Positions 20,501 through 27,890 of a stretch of DNA of 64,000 bases are shown here, piece by piece (position 1 is the stretch's first letter; the number at the start of each line of letters is the position of its first letter). Under the pieces are notes generated by a model. It was not told where the DNA came from and did not search any database. It saw only the letters and a list, made by a program, of their open reading frames with translations. The DNA comes from Sphingobacterium chungjuense (GTDB taxonomy: Bacteria > Bacteroidota > Bacteroidia > Sphingobacteriales > Sphingobacteriaceae). The stretch is from the NCBI RefSeq assembly GCF_011316935.1, contig NZ_WLYS01000009.1, positions 62,001 through 126,000 of the forward strand, in the 5' to 3' direction. Both the position numbers and the translations under genes were made by a program.

Positions 20501-20521
20501 TAATTTGTAAAAGTGATTCAT
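17510..20521 (-). CDS. TonB-dependent receptor with STN signalling domain
   Basis: About 1003 residues from the Met at 20521, preferred over 20539 because the signal peptide MNHFYKLLCILCLCTNQVSA then begins at once and overlap with the FecR gene vanishes. Order: STN domain about 25-75 (MSLRQVIKRVESQVAYTFLY), CarboxypepD_reg-like about 85-165 (LSGRVMDEQGAPLQSVSVYL), plug with NDLLNLVPGKKIE and LRQIPTDNIESIEIVAGIAS, then the barrel ending YGAQLRLRL. STN domains touch FecR-type anti-sigma factors; with a FecR and ECF sigma directly upstream, this receptor should report ligand occupancy and switch on its own operon. The ligand is unknown. Confidence 0.92.
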   Translation of the reverse strand: MNHFYKLLCILCLCTNQVSAQQHIAIQANQMSLRQVIKRVESQVAYTFLYDEQRISLDKRISLDVNGSLSTVLKAIEKAAFVELQVSGKHILMKPSRTGLLSGRVMDEQGAPLQSVSVYLPAMDQRFITGENGEFRFHYPATKARNELLTISLLGRQEQRLQVDLSPGEQRLPDVTLPILSMGLEEVSVAPTADSRLESNSSIYINREVILQSGALSLNDLLNLVPGKKIEAPSLQRVQQANLRTANYSTNSAASRDAFALNNAFGVALIMDGIAMSNNANMQTRNAGMTGMENAGVFGNASGLKGGTNAPGNYSGDYAFGGLDLRQIPTDNIESIEIVAGIASARYGDLTDGAIIINRMAGSSPLHFQMQLRDNATVYGLNKGFQTKKFGGFSFGANFTRSFEDNRDKLKAYDRWGGNAMWTIAAGRERAFTNTLTVDYNRNLDNILQDPDDPTGTFVRFRTYNFSVANRSNYRIDHGFISNIGLNMRYGQSYQNTYKEQLMNGTFVIYSDATEVGVAKGIYGPGTYTSISHIEGKPIDFSARLDLTGRYYTGDVSHQVQFGANYNYSKNNGAGQIVDPSRPNSLASAATASNRSARYYDYTQIRAQQQIGLYAEDVFQVDVADRPLHVRAGARMDFFEKFVTVSPRANLRYELNSNWRIGLAYGFSSKAPALAQLYPGPVYYEIPLFQYTAVTETGAVDAAKSLYLLHVDKFVPDNSTLKPSKSQQFELSAMYASKGYRLAINVYEKRNNNGIGTMRGFDQIELDRYERNPNPTAEIPYVINGVDVRRLTRQEFRNGNKSYNRGIEVLLSTPKWETIQTVFNIRGGFTHTEARSLQNLQDFTNPGTDVGYAVTGVYPARLRATMSSNAALTTSTHIPKAKLLVNFTAEFNILNSTKTLASDGIPVGYYTENGDYIVIRNFDPENVQYRHLLQTQQLLNNQNQPGLYSNFHLNLSKEITERLTVSFNVYNVFNYRPQYLRSDNTLIIPNSKPTYGAQLRLRL

Positions 20522-20522
20522 A

Positions 20523-21524
20523 TTAATTCTGCTGTACATGTACAGTGTTCTGCTGCAAGGTGAAGCGATAATCGGTGGTATAGGTGAGATGATTCAATAC
20601 GTCCTGAAGGGATTCCTGATCGATTGTACCTGAAAACTGTATCTTGACGGGCACATCGGTTTTCCATTTCACGCCATATTTTCGGGTGATTTGACGTGCT
20701 ACTTCGTCGTAACCAGCATGGTCAAATACCAATAGTCCATCCGATACTTGACGTTCCTGAGCTACATCAAATGATTCAATCTGTCCGGATTGTGTATTTT
20801 TATCCCATACGTATGCTTGTCCGGGCGACAGGTATTTTTCTTGTCCATTGTGTGCTATAAGTACTTTGCCATGGAATAAGGCAACTTTCGTTTGGTTGTC
20901 GGTATCGTAGGCTTGCAAGTTGAACGAGGTGCCTAACACACGGACAGACAATTCCGCTGTATGAATGACAAATGGTATATCTTCATCGTGTTGTACCTCA
21001 AAAAATCCGCCTCCGTCTAATCTCACTTCACGCACACTATCTAGAAATGTTTCTGGATAAGAGAAATTCGAACCGGGAAATAACTTCACCAACGTACCAT
21101 CGGCCAATGCGACGTGCATCATCTTTTTGTCGGGCACGTGTTGTGCTACCCACTCGATGTTACTAGAGGTTACAAGATGACTATCTTGTCTATGCATCCA
21201 TACCTGATAACTGATAACGCCCATGAACAATAGCGTGGCAGCAGCTACTGCTGGCTTCCACAAACGGCGAACACGTGGTTTTACGGTTTTCCCGCGCCCC
21301 ATGATGTGATTTAACAAGCGCGCCCTTTCCATCTGGAATTCTTCTTCGGTGGGTCGATCCACCAATAGCAATACCATTCGGCGTGCCTCCTCGGCTACAT
21401 CAATTTGTTCGGGATGTTGCGCGAGCCATTGGTTCCAATAAGCGCTATCTTCCTCGTTTTTCGACAGACAATAATTCACAAAAGAGTGATCTGAAATCAG
21501 CTTTTCTACTGTACGATCTAGCAT
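20523..21524 (-). CDS. FecR-type anti-sigma factor
   Basis: 333 residues. The cytoplasmic N-terminus (about 1-90) has the DUF4880-like sigma-binding pattern DSAYWNQWLAQHPEQ. One transmembrane helix follows near residues 95-115 (AAATLLFMGVISYQVW). The periplasmic FecR domain has VALADGTLVKLFPGSNFSYP, VRLDGGGFFEVQHDEDIPF and VLGTSFNLQAY. The C-terminal DUF4974-like part is VQFSGTIDQESLQDVLNHL-like, read here as KIQFSGTIDQESLQDVL. It holds the sigma factor at the membrane until the receptor's STN domain signals. It lies 54 bases after the sigma gene and directly before the receptor gene. Confidence 0.93.
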   Translation of the reverse strand: MLDRTVEKLISDHSFVNYCLSKNEEDSAYWNQWLAQHPEQIDVAEEARRMVLLLVDRPTEEEFQMERARLLNHIMGRGKTVKPRVRRLWKPAVAAATLLFMGVISYQVWMHRQDSHLVTSSNIEWVAQHVPDKKMMHVALADGTLVKLFPGSNFSYPETFLDSVREVRLDGGGFFEVQHDEDIPFVIHTAELSVRVLGTSFNLQAYDTDNQTKVALFHGKVLIAHNGQEKYLSPGQAYVWDKNTQSGQIESFDVAQERQVSDGLLVFDHAGYDEVARQITRKYGVKWKTDVPVKIQFSGTIDQESLQDVLNHLTYTTDYRFTLQQNTVHVQQN

Positions 21525-21578
21525 GTATTTGAGTTACTATATGGAGTAGTGGGCAAAGTCTACGACTTTTACCTATTT

Positions 21579-22133
21579 TTATTTAGAAAAAATCAAAATA
21601 ATAGCCTGAAGAATAGCTATATCGCCGCGCATGCGTTTTAAAGCTTCATAAATTACATTGTAAACCGTTCTGACAGAAGCATTATCGAGCTCGGCAATCT
21701 CTTCGTATGAACGCTCTTCGAAGAAACGCCATTGAATATACCGACGTTGTTTTTTGGTTAACTTATCAAGTGCGCGTTGTAAGCGCTCGTGCATATCCAT
21801 CACCTGCTCGATAGCAATGCGTTGCTCTTCGATCGAATCTTCGGCTGGTTCGTGCAATAAATCCTCGATTTGGCTGTGTGGTATTTCTACCTGACGGATG
21901 ATGATACGCTTGAGCCAAGTAAACAAATAGAATTTGGGATCTACTTTCGTTTGCGGCAAGCGCTCGCGTCGTTCCCACAATTCGCAAAACAAGATATGTA
22001 AGCTTTCTTTGACCAATTCACGATCCCGGCGGATCGTCATCCCGTAGTGAAACAATGGCGTATAAATAGTATCGTACAGCTTCAAGAAGCTCGCACGATC
22101 GCCCTTAATGATGTTTAACCACGTATCTTTCAT
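21579..22133 (-). CDS. ECF sigma factor (FecI-like)
   Basis: 184 residues: sigma region 2 about 10-80 (FLKLYDTIYTPLFHYG, ILFCELWERRERLP) and region 4 about 120-175 (LTKKQRRYIQWRFFEERSYE, SVRTVYNVIYEALKRMRG). Its start is 11 bases after a perfect TATCTTTG -7 box, so the message is nearly leaderless. It leads the unit sigma - FecR - STN receptor - DUF4876 - DUF6850 - peroxidase. It should direct RNA polymerase to this operon when the receptor is occupied. The C-terminus runs on hydrophobically (AILQAIILIFS), a small oddity. Confidence 0.9.
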   Translation of the reverse strand: MKDTWLNIIKGDRASFLKLYDTIYTPLFHYGMTIRRDRELVKESLHILFCELWERRERLPQTKVDPKFYLFTWLKRIIIRQVEIPHSQIEDLLHEPAEDSIEEQRIAIEQVMDMHERLQRALDKLTKKQRRYIQWRFFEERSYEEIAELDNASVRTVYNVIYEALKRMRGDIAILQAIILIFSK

Positions 22134-22144
22134 AGATATGGCAG

Positions 22145-22152
22145 CAAAGATA
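22145..22152 (-). promoter_or_regulatory. -7 box upstream of the ECF sigma gene
   Basis: Read on the - strand the word is TATCTTTG, an exact match to the Bacteroidota -7 consensus TAnnTTTG, 11 bases before the start codon. No clear -33 element was picked out. Confidence 0.6.
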
Positions 22153-22226
22153 TATATTATCTATAATTATTCTAAATTACTTAATGGAATTTTTCTAACT
22201 TATATCCTATCTAGTGAGCGACAATA

Positions 22227-22260
22227 AAAAGGGCGAATATCGTTTGATATTCACCCTTTT
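22227..22260 (-). terminator. Terminator downstream of SDR gene
   Basis: Stem AAAAGGGCGAATATC with GATATTCACCCTTTT (one mismatch) and a four-base loop; on the - strand it ends in T-rich sequence. It lies 55 bases past the stop of the dehydrogenase gene and upstream of the sigma gene. Confidence 0.8.
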
Positions 22261-22314
22261 ACGTGAAAATAGTAAAACCGTCCTGCGGTTCTATTGACAA
22301 TTTTTGTATGGCAA

Positions 22315-23019
22315 TTATTTTGTTTTTGTAGGTCGTACCTCGATCTTGCTTGGCAACACATTAGGATTCATCTGCAATAAATCTACCACCATTTCTCCTA
22401 GATCAGACGGTTGGATTTTCCACGCATCCTCGTCACTAGGTGTGTGATCGGCGAAATGTGATGTTACCGAACCAGGCATAATCGTCGTACACTTGATATC
22501 GTGGCTACGTAAATCCAGCATAGCGGCTTGCGTAAAACCTACGACACCAAACTTGGAAGCATTGTACCCAGCGCCGTTGACAAAAAAGTTAGTTCCAGCC
22601 AAAGAAGCGATAGAAATATAATAACCTTTGTGTTGCTTCAATTGATCGACAGTTGCTTTCAAGGTATGAAATACTCCTGTCAAATTGGTATCGATCATGG
22701 TGTTCCAATCCTCCAAAGATAACTCATCAATGGGCGCAAACTTTCCGACACCCGCATTGGCAATCACCACGTCCAGCTTTCCAAACTTGGCCACGATCGC
22801 TTCAACTGCTTTTACTTCGTCGTCAAAGTTGGTCACGTCAGATTGCAAAGCCAATACGTTGTCACTACCTAAGGTAGCTTTTGCTTTCTCGACGTCTTCT
22901 AACTTCCGGCCGGAAATAGCTACCTTAATGCCATTTTCGACTAACACTTTGGCAATACCAAAGCCAATACCTTTGGTACCTCCGGTAATGTAAGCTACTT
23001 TGTTTTCTATATTTTGCAT
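22315..23019 (-). CDS. Short-chain dehydrogenase/reductase
   Basis: 234 residues, classical SDR: cofactor motif TGGTKGIGFGIA (residues about 13-24), a basic residue after GR in ISGRKLEDVE suggesting NADP, NAGVG near 88-92, catalytic Ser in ISIASLAG and YNASK near residue 151. The C-terminus SKIEVRPTKTK matches sepiapterin/3-ketoacyl reductase-like members of the phylum. The substrate is unknown. It stands alone, with its own terminator and a 98-base upstream gap. Confidence 0.85.
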   Translation of the reverse strand: MQNIENKVAYITGGTKGIGFGIAKVLVENGIKVAISGRKLEDVEKAKATLGSDNVLALQSDVTNFDDEVKAVEAIVAKFGKLDVVIANAGVGKFAPIDELSLEDWNTMIDTNLTGVFHTLKATVDQLKQHKGYYISIASLAGTNFFVNGAGYNASKFGVVGFTQAAMLDLRSHDIKCTTIMPGSVTSHFADHTPSDEDAWKIQPSDLGEMVVDLLQMNPNVLPSKIEVRPTKTK

Positions 23020-23117
23020 ATGTATACGGTGTGTTTGTGTATCTATTGATAGCGTAAAATTAAGGCATTTCGTGTTGGGTATTTTCAGACTAGCGTAATA
23101 TTATGCCCATACTTTGA

Positions 23118-23675
23118 TTATACTGATAATGACTCGTTTTGTTGTGCAGAGTTCATGGCAGCCCCTTTCCAGTACGATTGAAATAGTTCAAATAATTGTT
23201 CTGGAGATTCCTCCAGTTCGGAAGCCGAATACATAATATTGATTTCGTTCTGCTCTTTATCTACTGCCATGTTTTTGAGCATTTTGGATAGTCGTTTAGT
23301 ATATTTTTCGTGATTCTCAAGTGTAACCACGACCAAGCGATCACCTCCTGATGTTTCTACATTAATATCTTTTACGTCGACCCACTCGCCTGCCCCAAAG
23401 GCTTTGGTAAGTGGAGCGGTACGTCCCACGAAACTTTTCTGTGTTAGGCTTATTAGAGGTGACTTGTCGTTCAGATCTCGTAATTTTCCAATCAATAATG
23501 CGCCCATAATCAGCAATAGTGCACAAGAAATGACTAGCGGTTTTATCTTAAGCTCCTGATCGATCCATCCTGAACTGTAGATTGCGATGCCCAAAAGCAA
23601 GACGCATATAGCACCAGAACTAAGTAATAGATTAACTGTTTTCCCTTTCTTCGCGTATAATTCAGTTGTTTTCAT
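23118..23675 (-). CDS. Small membrane protein, STM3941-like
   Basis: 185 residues from the Met at 23675; the frame extends to 23723 but the extra 16 residues (RRRWHHLCRKRK) look like non-coding translation. Two hydrophobic helices lie near residues 15-33 (LLLSSGAICVLLLGIAIY) and 42-60 (LVISCALLLIMGALLIGKL), followed by a soluble tail with VDVKDINVET and MYSASELEESPEQLFELF. The layout fits STM3941-like proteins, for which I know no firm function. It sits between the SDR and the histidine kinase on the same strand, without close spacing. Confidence 0.65.
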   Translation of the reverse strand: MKTTELYAKKGKTVNLLLSSGAICVLLLGIAIYSSGWIDQELKIKPLVISCALLLIMGALLIGKLRDLNDKSPLISLTQKSFVGRTAPLTKAFGAGEWVDVKDINVETSGGDRLVVVTLENHEKYTKRLSKMLKNMAVDKEQNEINIMYSASELEESPEQLFELFQSYWKGAAMNSAQQNESLSV

Positions 23676-23804
23676 GGTGATGTTTTTGCGTTTACGGCAC
23701 AAATGATGCCATCTTCGACGCACTACTCGCCAATTATTTCTGTATAAACTGTGCTAAGCTTTTATCACACACAATTGACAAGGCTTGTATTGAACTTACG
23801 AAAA

Positions 23805-26345
23805 CTAATGAATAGTTTCAGAAAGAGATGCTACAGGTAGTTCAAACCAAAACGTACTGCCCTTTCCAGGTACGCTTTCTACACCTATGCGTCCGGCATG
23901 TCTATCGATAATCTCTTTGCACAAATACAATCCTATACCAAAACCGGAAATATTTTCCGTCTTTGCACCTATGACGCGATAAAAACGCTCAAATATATGT
24001 ACTTGATCTTTCATAGTAATACCCATACCATCATCCTTCACGCTCACTCTGACCCAAGCATCACGTTTGGTACACGAAACATATATTCTGCTATTGTTAG
24101 GTGAGTACTTGGCGGCATTATTGATGAGGTTAAGCAGTACTTGTTCCAATTTATCTTGGTCTGCCATCACGATGGTGCGTTCAACAGGATGAAAGATAAT
24201 TTTATGACTAGAGATTGTAGCTAATGCCTCTTCTTCTGCTATTTTAATTAAGTCGGTCAGATCGAAGTAGGTCTTATTTAGATATATTTTACCTTCGCTT
24301 ACTCTTGCTACATCTAAAAAGCCATTAATCAACGTCGTCATACGATTTATCTGCCTGACTGCTTTCTTTGTAATATCTTTGGTAAAAATATCGTTCGCTT
24401 TTCTTGCCTTCCATTCCAAAATCTGTATATAACCCTTCAAAGCAGTTAGTGGTGAACGCATCTCATGACTCACAATTCCTATAAAATCTTCCTTGAGTTG
24501 ATCACTCGCTTTGCGCTCGGTAATATCTAATATAGTACCATAGAAATGTTTATCTGAACCAGAAGTAGCTGGATCAGACACCTTGCCTACTGCGCGCAAC
24601 CAACGTACCGCATTATCTGCCTTGCGCAAGATCCGATATTCTTCCTCAAATAAGGTATGGTTAGCAATAGCGTATTGCATGGCATCCCATATTCTTTGCT
24701 TGTCTTCTAACAGTGTTCCAAATCCATCATCTACATTAACAACTACATTATCGGAAAAACCAAACAATTCTCGACAATAGTTATTCACTTCGATAATTCC
24801 CGTCTCTATGTTCAGGTTGTACGTACCCATTCGTGCAGCTTCTACACTCAATCGAAGACTTTCCTCTTTCTCCTGTAGTTTTTTATTAAGCCGTGTTAGG
24901 TTTTCCTCTGCACGACGTAGATGTTCGTTCGTAGCTAACAACTCTTCATTCAATGCGATATATTCCTCATTGACTGTACCCAATTCTACATTGGCTTCCT
25001 GGAGCTTAGTGCGACTTTGCTCCAGCAGTTTGCGTGATTTAACCGTTTCGGTAATATCAGTTACGGTAGCAATAATAGCCTCCGGTTCACCTTCTGAATT
25101 ACGCAAGGGTTTGTATGCAAAATCAATGAATTTACGATTGATCTTACCGTCTATCTCGGCAATATCTGCAGTTAACTCGGGTATAGCCAATTCTTCACCC
25201 GTATCTAGCACATTACGCAACAGATCCGGAAAAGGCTGATCAACCACTTCGGGAAATACATCGGTTAATCGACGTCCAATCACCTGTTCGGCTGTACGCG
25301 TCCAGATCTTCAACATAGGATCATTTGCAATTTCGATCACCAAATCTTGTCCTCGAATGATACACATACCCATAGCGGCATTCATAACCATTTCCCGCAT
25401 TTGGTGTGCACTTTCTTCCACTGCCAAACGCGCTAATACCTGATCGGTCACCTCCACGGCCATATCGATAATACCTTTCACTTCACCGTTTTCCATCAAA
25501 GGAGCATATGTAAAGTTAAAATAACCGATTTCCAGCTTGCCATTGCGATGCAGACTTACCGGTGTATCATAACGTGACACAGGTTGGCCGGTAAGGTAAA
25601 TGTCTTTTAATAAATCGTAAGCAGGTTGCCCTTTTAACTCAGGGAGCGCTTCTAGAATGGGGCGTCCCTGTATATCTGCTTCTTTATTTAGCAACTCTAA
25701 CATGGTAGCATTAATCGCATCAACAATCATTTCCTCGCCACGAAAAACCACAATAGCTGCAGGGGACTGCTCGATGATCATTCGAAGATTATGCTCACTC
25801 TCCTTGCTTTTTAGACTCACTTCTATATTCTCGCGGTGAGCGGCTTCTAACTCACGAAACTTTTTCCGCAGTATCAATTTATTGATCACTTGCTGAGAAA
25901 GGGTCTTAAGTGCTTTCTTTTGCGTTTCATCTAATTTTCGAGGTTTTCGATCGATTACACATAAAGAACCCAGTGCAAAGCCTTCGTCGTCGACTAATGG
26001 CATGCCTGCATAAAATGAAATATGCGGATCGCCTGTTACGAGCGGATTATCTTGAAATCTGGGGTCTAATCGCGCATTCTCCACCTGCATTAATTCTGTT
26101 GGATTTAATATGGCATGTGCGCAAAATGATTGAGATCGTTCAGTTTCAGTTACATCCAATCCGCGATGTGACTTAAACCATTGCCGTTCTTCATCGACCA
26201 AACTAATCAGTGCAATGGGCGTTCCGCAGATCGCAGCCGCCAACTCAGTTAGTTCTTCATAGTCATCTTCAATGGCAGTGTCCAGAATATGGTAAGCACG
26301 AAGCGCAGCCAAACGCTGATGCTCCTGAGTGGTTTTTTTTTGCAT
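23805..26345 (-). CDS. GAF/PAS sensor histidine kinase
   Basis: 846 residues, no signal peptide, cytoplasmic. Order: GAF about 1-165 ([40 protein letters not shown]), PAS about 185-310, PAS about 315-430, a Glu/Leu-rich coiled coil about 430-500, PAS with PAC about 500-615 ([15 protein letters not shown]), HisKA with the phospho-His in [12 protein letters not shown] near residue 625, and HATPase with [17 protein letters not shown] and [12 protein letters not shown]. There is no receiver domain. The gene is divergent from the AraC-type regulator at 26914, about 570 bases away. Its signal is unknown; GAF-PAS kinases of this sort often sense light, redox or small ligands. Confidence 0.92.
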   Translation of the reverse strand: MQKKTTQEHQRLAALRAYHILDTAIEDDYEELTELAAAICGTPIALISLVDEERQWFKSHRGLDVTETERSQSFCAHAILNPTELMQVENARLDPRFQDNPLVTGDPHISFYAGMPLVDDEGFALGSLCVIDRKPRKLDETQKKALKTLSQQVINKLILRKKFRELEAAHRENIEVSLKSKESEHNLRMIIEQSPAAIVVFRGEEMIVDAINATMLELLNKEADIQGRPILEALPELKGQPAYDLLKDIYLTGQPVSRYDTPVSLHRNGKLEIGYFNFTYAPLMENGEVKGIIDMAVEVTDQVLARLAVEESAHQMREMVMNAAMGMCIIRGQDLVIEIANDPMLKIWTRTAEQVIGRRLTDVFPEVVDQPFPDLLRNVLDTGEELAIPELTADIAEIDGKINRKFIDFAYKPLRNSEGEPEAIIATVTDITETVKSRKLLEQSRTKLQEANVELGTVNEEYIALNEELLATNEHLRRAEENLTRLNKKLQEKEESLRLSVEAARMGTYNLNIETGIIEVNNYCRELFGFSDNVVVNVDDGFGTLLEDKQRIWDAMQYAIANHTLFEEEYRILRKADNAVRWLRAVGKVSDPATSGSDKHFYGTILDITERKASDQLKEDFIGIVSHEMRSPLTALKGYIQILEWKARKANDIFTKDITKKAVRQINRMTTLINGFLDVARVSEGKIYLNKTYFDLTDLIKIAEEEALATISSHKIIFHPVERTIVMADQDKLEQVLLNLINNAAKYSPNNSRIYVSCTKRDAWVRVSVKDDGMGITMKDQVHIFERFYRVIGAKTENISGFGIGLYLCKEIIDRHAGRIGVESVPGKGSTFWFELPVASLSETIH

Positions 26346-26376
26346 AGAAACACTTCTGTGAAATAAGGAAGCTAAA

Positions 26377-26384
26377 CAAATCTA
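26377..26384 (-). promoter_or_regulatory. -7 box of the histidine kinase gene
   Basis: TAGATTTG on the - strand matches TAnnTTTG exactly and lies 31 bases before the start codon. Confidence 0.5.
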
Positions 26385-26800
26385 CACATTCTCAGCCGTA
26401 GATGGATGTAGCGACAAGGTGAAATTTGTAAACCTCTAGAGCGCCACCATTTTCATGTGTAGGAATTGCCGTAATGAGAGACTTTCTACTAAATTCTTGC
26501 ATTTTTATAGACCAACAAGCGCTGTTTTCACGACTTCGCAAACCGAAATGATCTGATAAATATTGACCATAAAAAGTTCAAAACCTAGTAGGATGCGAAC
26601 AATTCATTGTTACAATATTAGCCTGTATCAAAGCAATTCCCACCTATTTTAGGCTCTTTTTTATAATAATTATCTCAATAGCCACCATGACACACCGCTT
26701 ATGCTAAAGCGTTTTATTCGCTAATAATCAGTTGTTTAAAAACTTTTAATCTAAAATAATGCTAAAAATTAGAAATTAATTTCTTGCGAAACCAACAAAT
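26385..26800. other. Upstream region between kinase and AraC gene
   Basis: About 415 bases of AT-rich non-coding DNA. No open frame, hairpin with a T-run or tRNA was seen. Confidence 0.4.
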
Positions 26801-26830
26801 TTGACATACATTTATTGTCAATAAGACAAT
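26801..26830. promoter_or_regulatory. Overlapping palindromes resembling the araB operator
   Basis: ATTGTCAATAAGACAAT at 26814-26830 has the same 17-base length and the same outer ATTGTCA/GACAAT arms as the palindrome in front of araB. A second overlapping inverted repeat pairs TTGACA (26801-26806) with TGTCAA (26816-26821). It ends 83 bases before the AraC-type gene. Binding by AraR, or by the regulator itself, is possible. Confidence 0.4.
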
Positions 26831-26913
26831 TAATAATAAACCTATGTGGTTTGCATCATCAATGATCTGCCACAAATTGTGATACTGCTGATAAAGAAAA
26901 CCTGTTAAAGAAA

Positions 26914-27717
26914 GTGTTTATGGTAGACGATAACGTGGACATCCGTAACTATGTAGCGAGAATTTTGGAGAAGGACTTTCAGGTATTTGCCCTGTCGGGT
27001 AAGCCAGATGCAGAAAGATTTCTTTCCGATATCCAACCAATTGCTACTACCCGTGCTGCAACAAAGCGAGAAGCATCAGAACTGGAATTATCTACTAAAA
27101 TTACTTCAAACATGATGTGGAATCACGCACCCGTGATTCTATTGATTGCTAGTTCATCACCAGACATGGCGCTAAATGGACTTCGTGTTGATGCAGATAG
27201 TTTATTCGCGCAGCCATTTGATAAAGATTTACTCCTTGCCCATGTGCAGAGTCTGCTACAGCAACAGAATCAACAAAGTGATCATCCGGCCGAAGACATT
27301 CCCTTGCAGAAAGTGGAAACTAGAAGTGACGGACAAAAAAATGAGTTTCTCGAAAAAGTCACACATATCGTAGAAAAGCATTTGGATGATCCAAAATTCA
27401 ATGTGCAAATGCTCGCTGAGGCCAGTTCTATGAGCCATTCCAATTTTTACAGACGGATAAAGTCCCTTTCAGGCAAATCGGCAAATGAATTTATACGCTT
27501 AGTCCGTCTAAAAAAGGTAGCGCAATTATTGGTAGAGACTGAGTACAATGTAAGCGAAGCAGCCTTTGCTGCTGGTTTCAATGATATTAAGTATTTCCGA
27601 GCTAAATTCTTAAAACTGTTTGGTATGAAACCATCCGAATACAAGAAGAAATACCTGATCATGCAACAGAAACAGCAGGTTGATATCCCACACTCCATGC
27701 TACCATCCTATTTGTAA
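26914..27717 (+). CDS. Pseudo-receiver AraC-type regulator
   Basis: 267 residues from a GTG; the next candidate is ATG at 26920, and the frame is open back only to a TGA at 26863. Residues about 1-115 align with a receiver domain: VFMVDDNVDIRNYVARIL keeps the acidic pair and APVILLIASSS matches beta-4, but the segment that should hold the phosphoacceptor Asp is replaced by a TTRAATKREASE-type stretch and the conserved Lys of KPF is Gln (AQPF). Residues about 165-262 are a normal AraC double helix-turn-helix (YNVSEAAFAAGFNDIKYFRA, MKPSEYKKKY). It looks like the C-terminal end of a hybrid two-component regulator that now stands alone and cannot be phosphorylated. A strong terminator follows. 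Confidence 0.82.
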   Translation: MFMVDDNVDIRNYVARILEKDFQVFALSGKPDAERFLSDIQPIATTRAATKREASELELSTKITSNMMWNHAPVILLIASSSPDMALNGLRVDADSLFAQPFDKDLLLAHVQSLLQQQNQQSDHPAEDIPLQKVETRSDGQKNEFLEKVTHIVEKHLDDPKFNVQMLAEASSMSHSNFYRRIKSLSGKSANEFIRLVRLKKVAQLLVETEYNVSEAAFAAGFNDIKYFRAKFLKLFGMKPSEYKKKYLIMQQKQQVDIPHSMLPSYL

Positions 27718-27799
27718 GCCGGATACAAGGCCTTACATGCGCTAGTGCGACCGTAAAACGGCACGAAACACTGGCACTAAATTCCTTGATTACATAGTT

Positions 27800-27848
27800 C
27801 AGCCCTTATACTTTTCTTCGAAAAAGTATAAGGGCTGAGCCTTTTTTT
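27800..27848 (+). terminator. Terminator of the AraC-type gene
   Basis: A 16-bp perfect stem (27800-27815 with 27822-27837), loop CTTCGA, then AGCC and seven T. Confidence 0.9.
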
Positions 27849-27852
27849 AGCA

Positions 27853-27878
27853 AGCCTTCGGCTCATTGGCCGAAGGCT
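27853..27878. repeat. Inverted repeat at the end of the GH97 unit
   Basis: AGCCTTCGGC and its complement with a six-base loop lie just past the GH97 stop. No T-run follows on either strand; it probably stabilises or ends the - strand message. Confidence 0.5.
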
Positions 27879-27890
27879 AGAAACTTCTAA

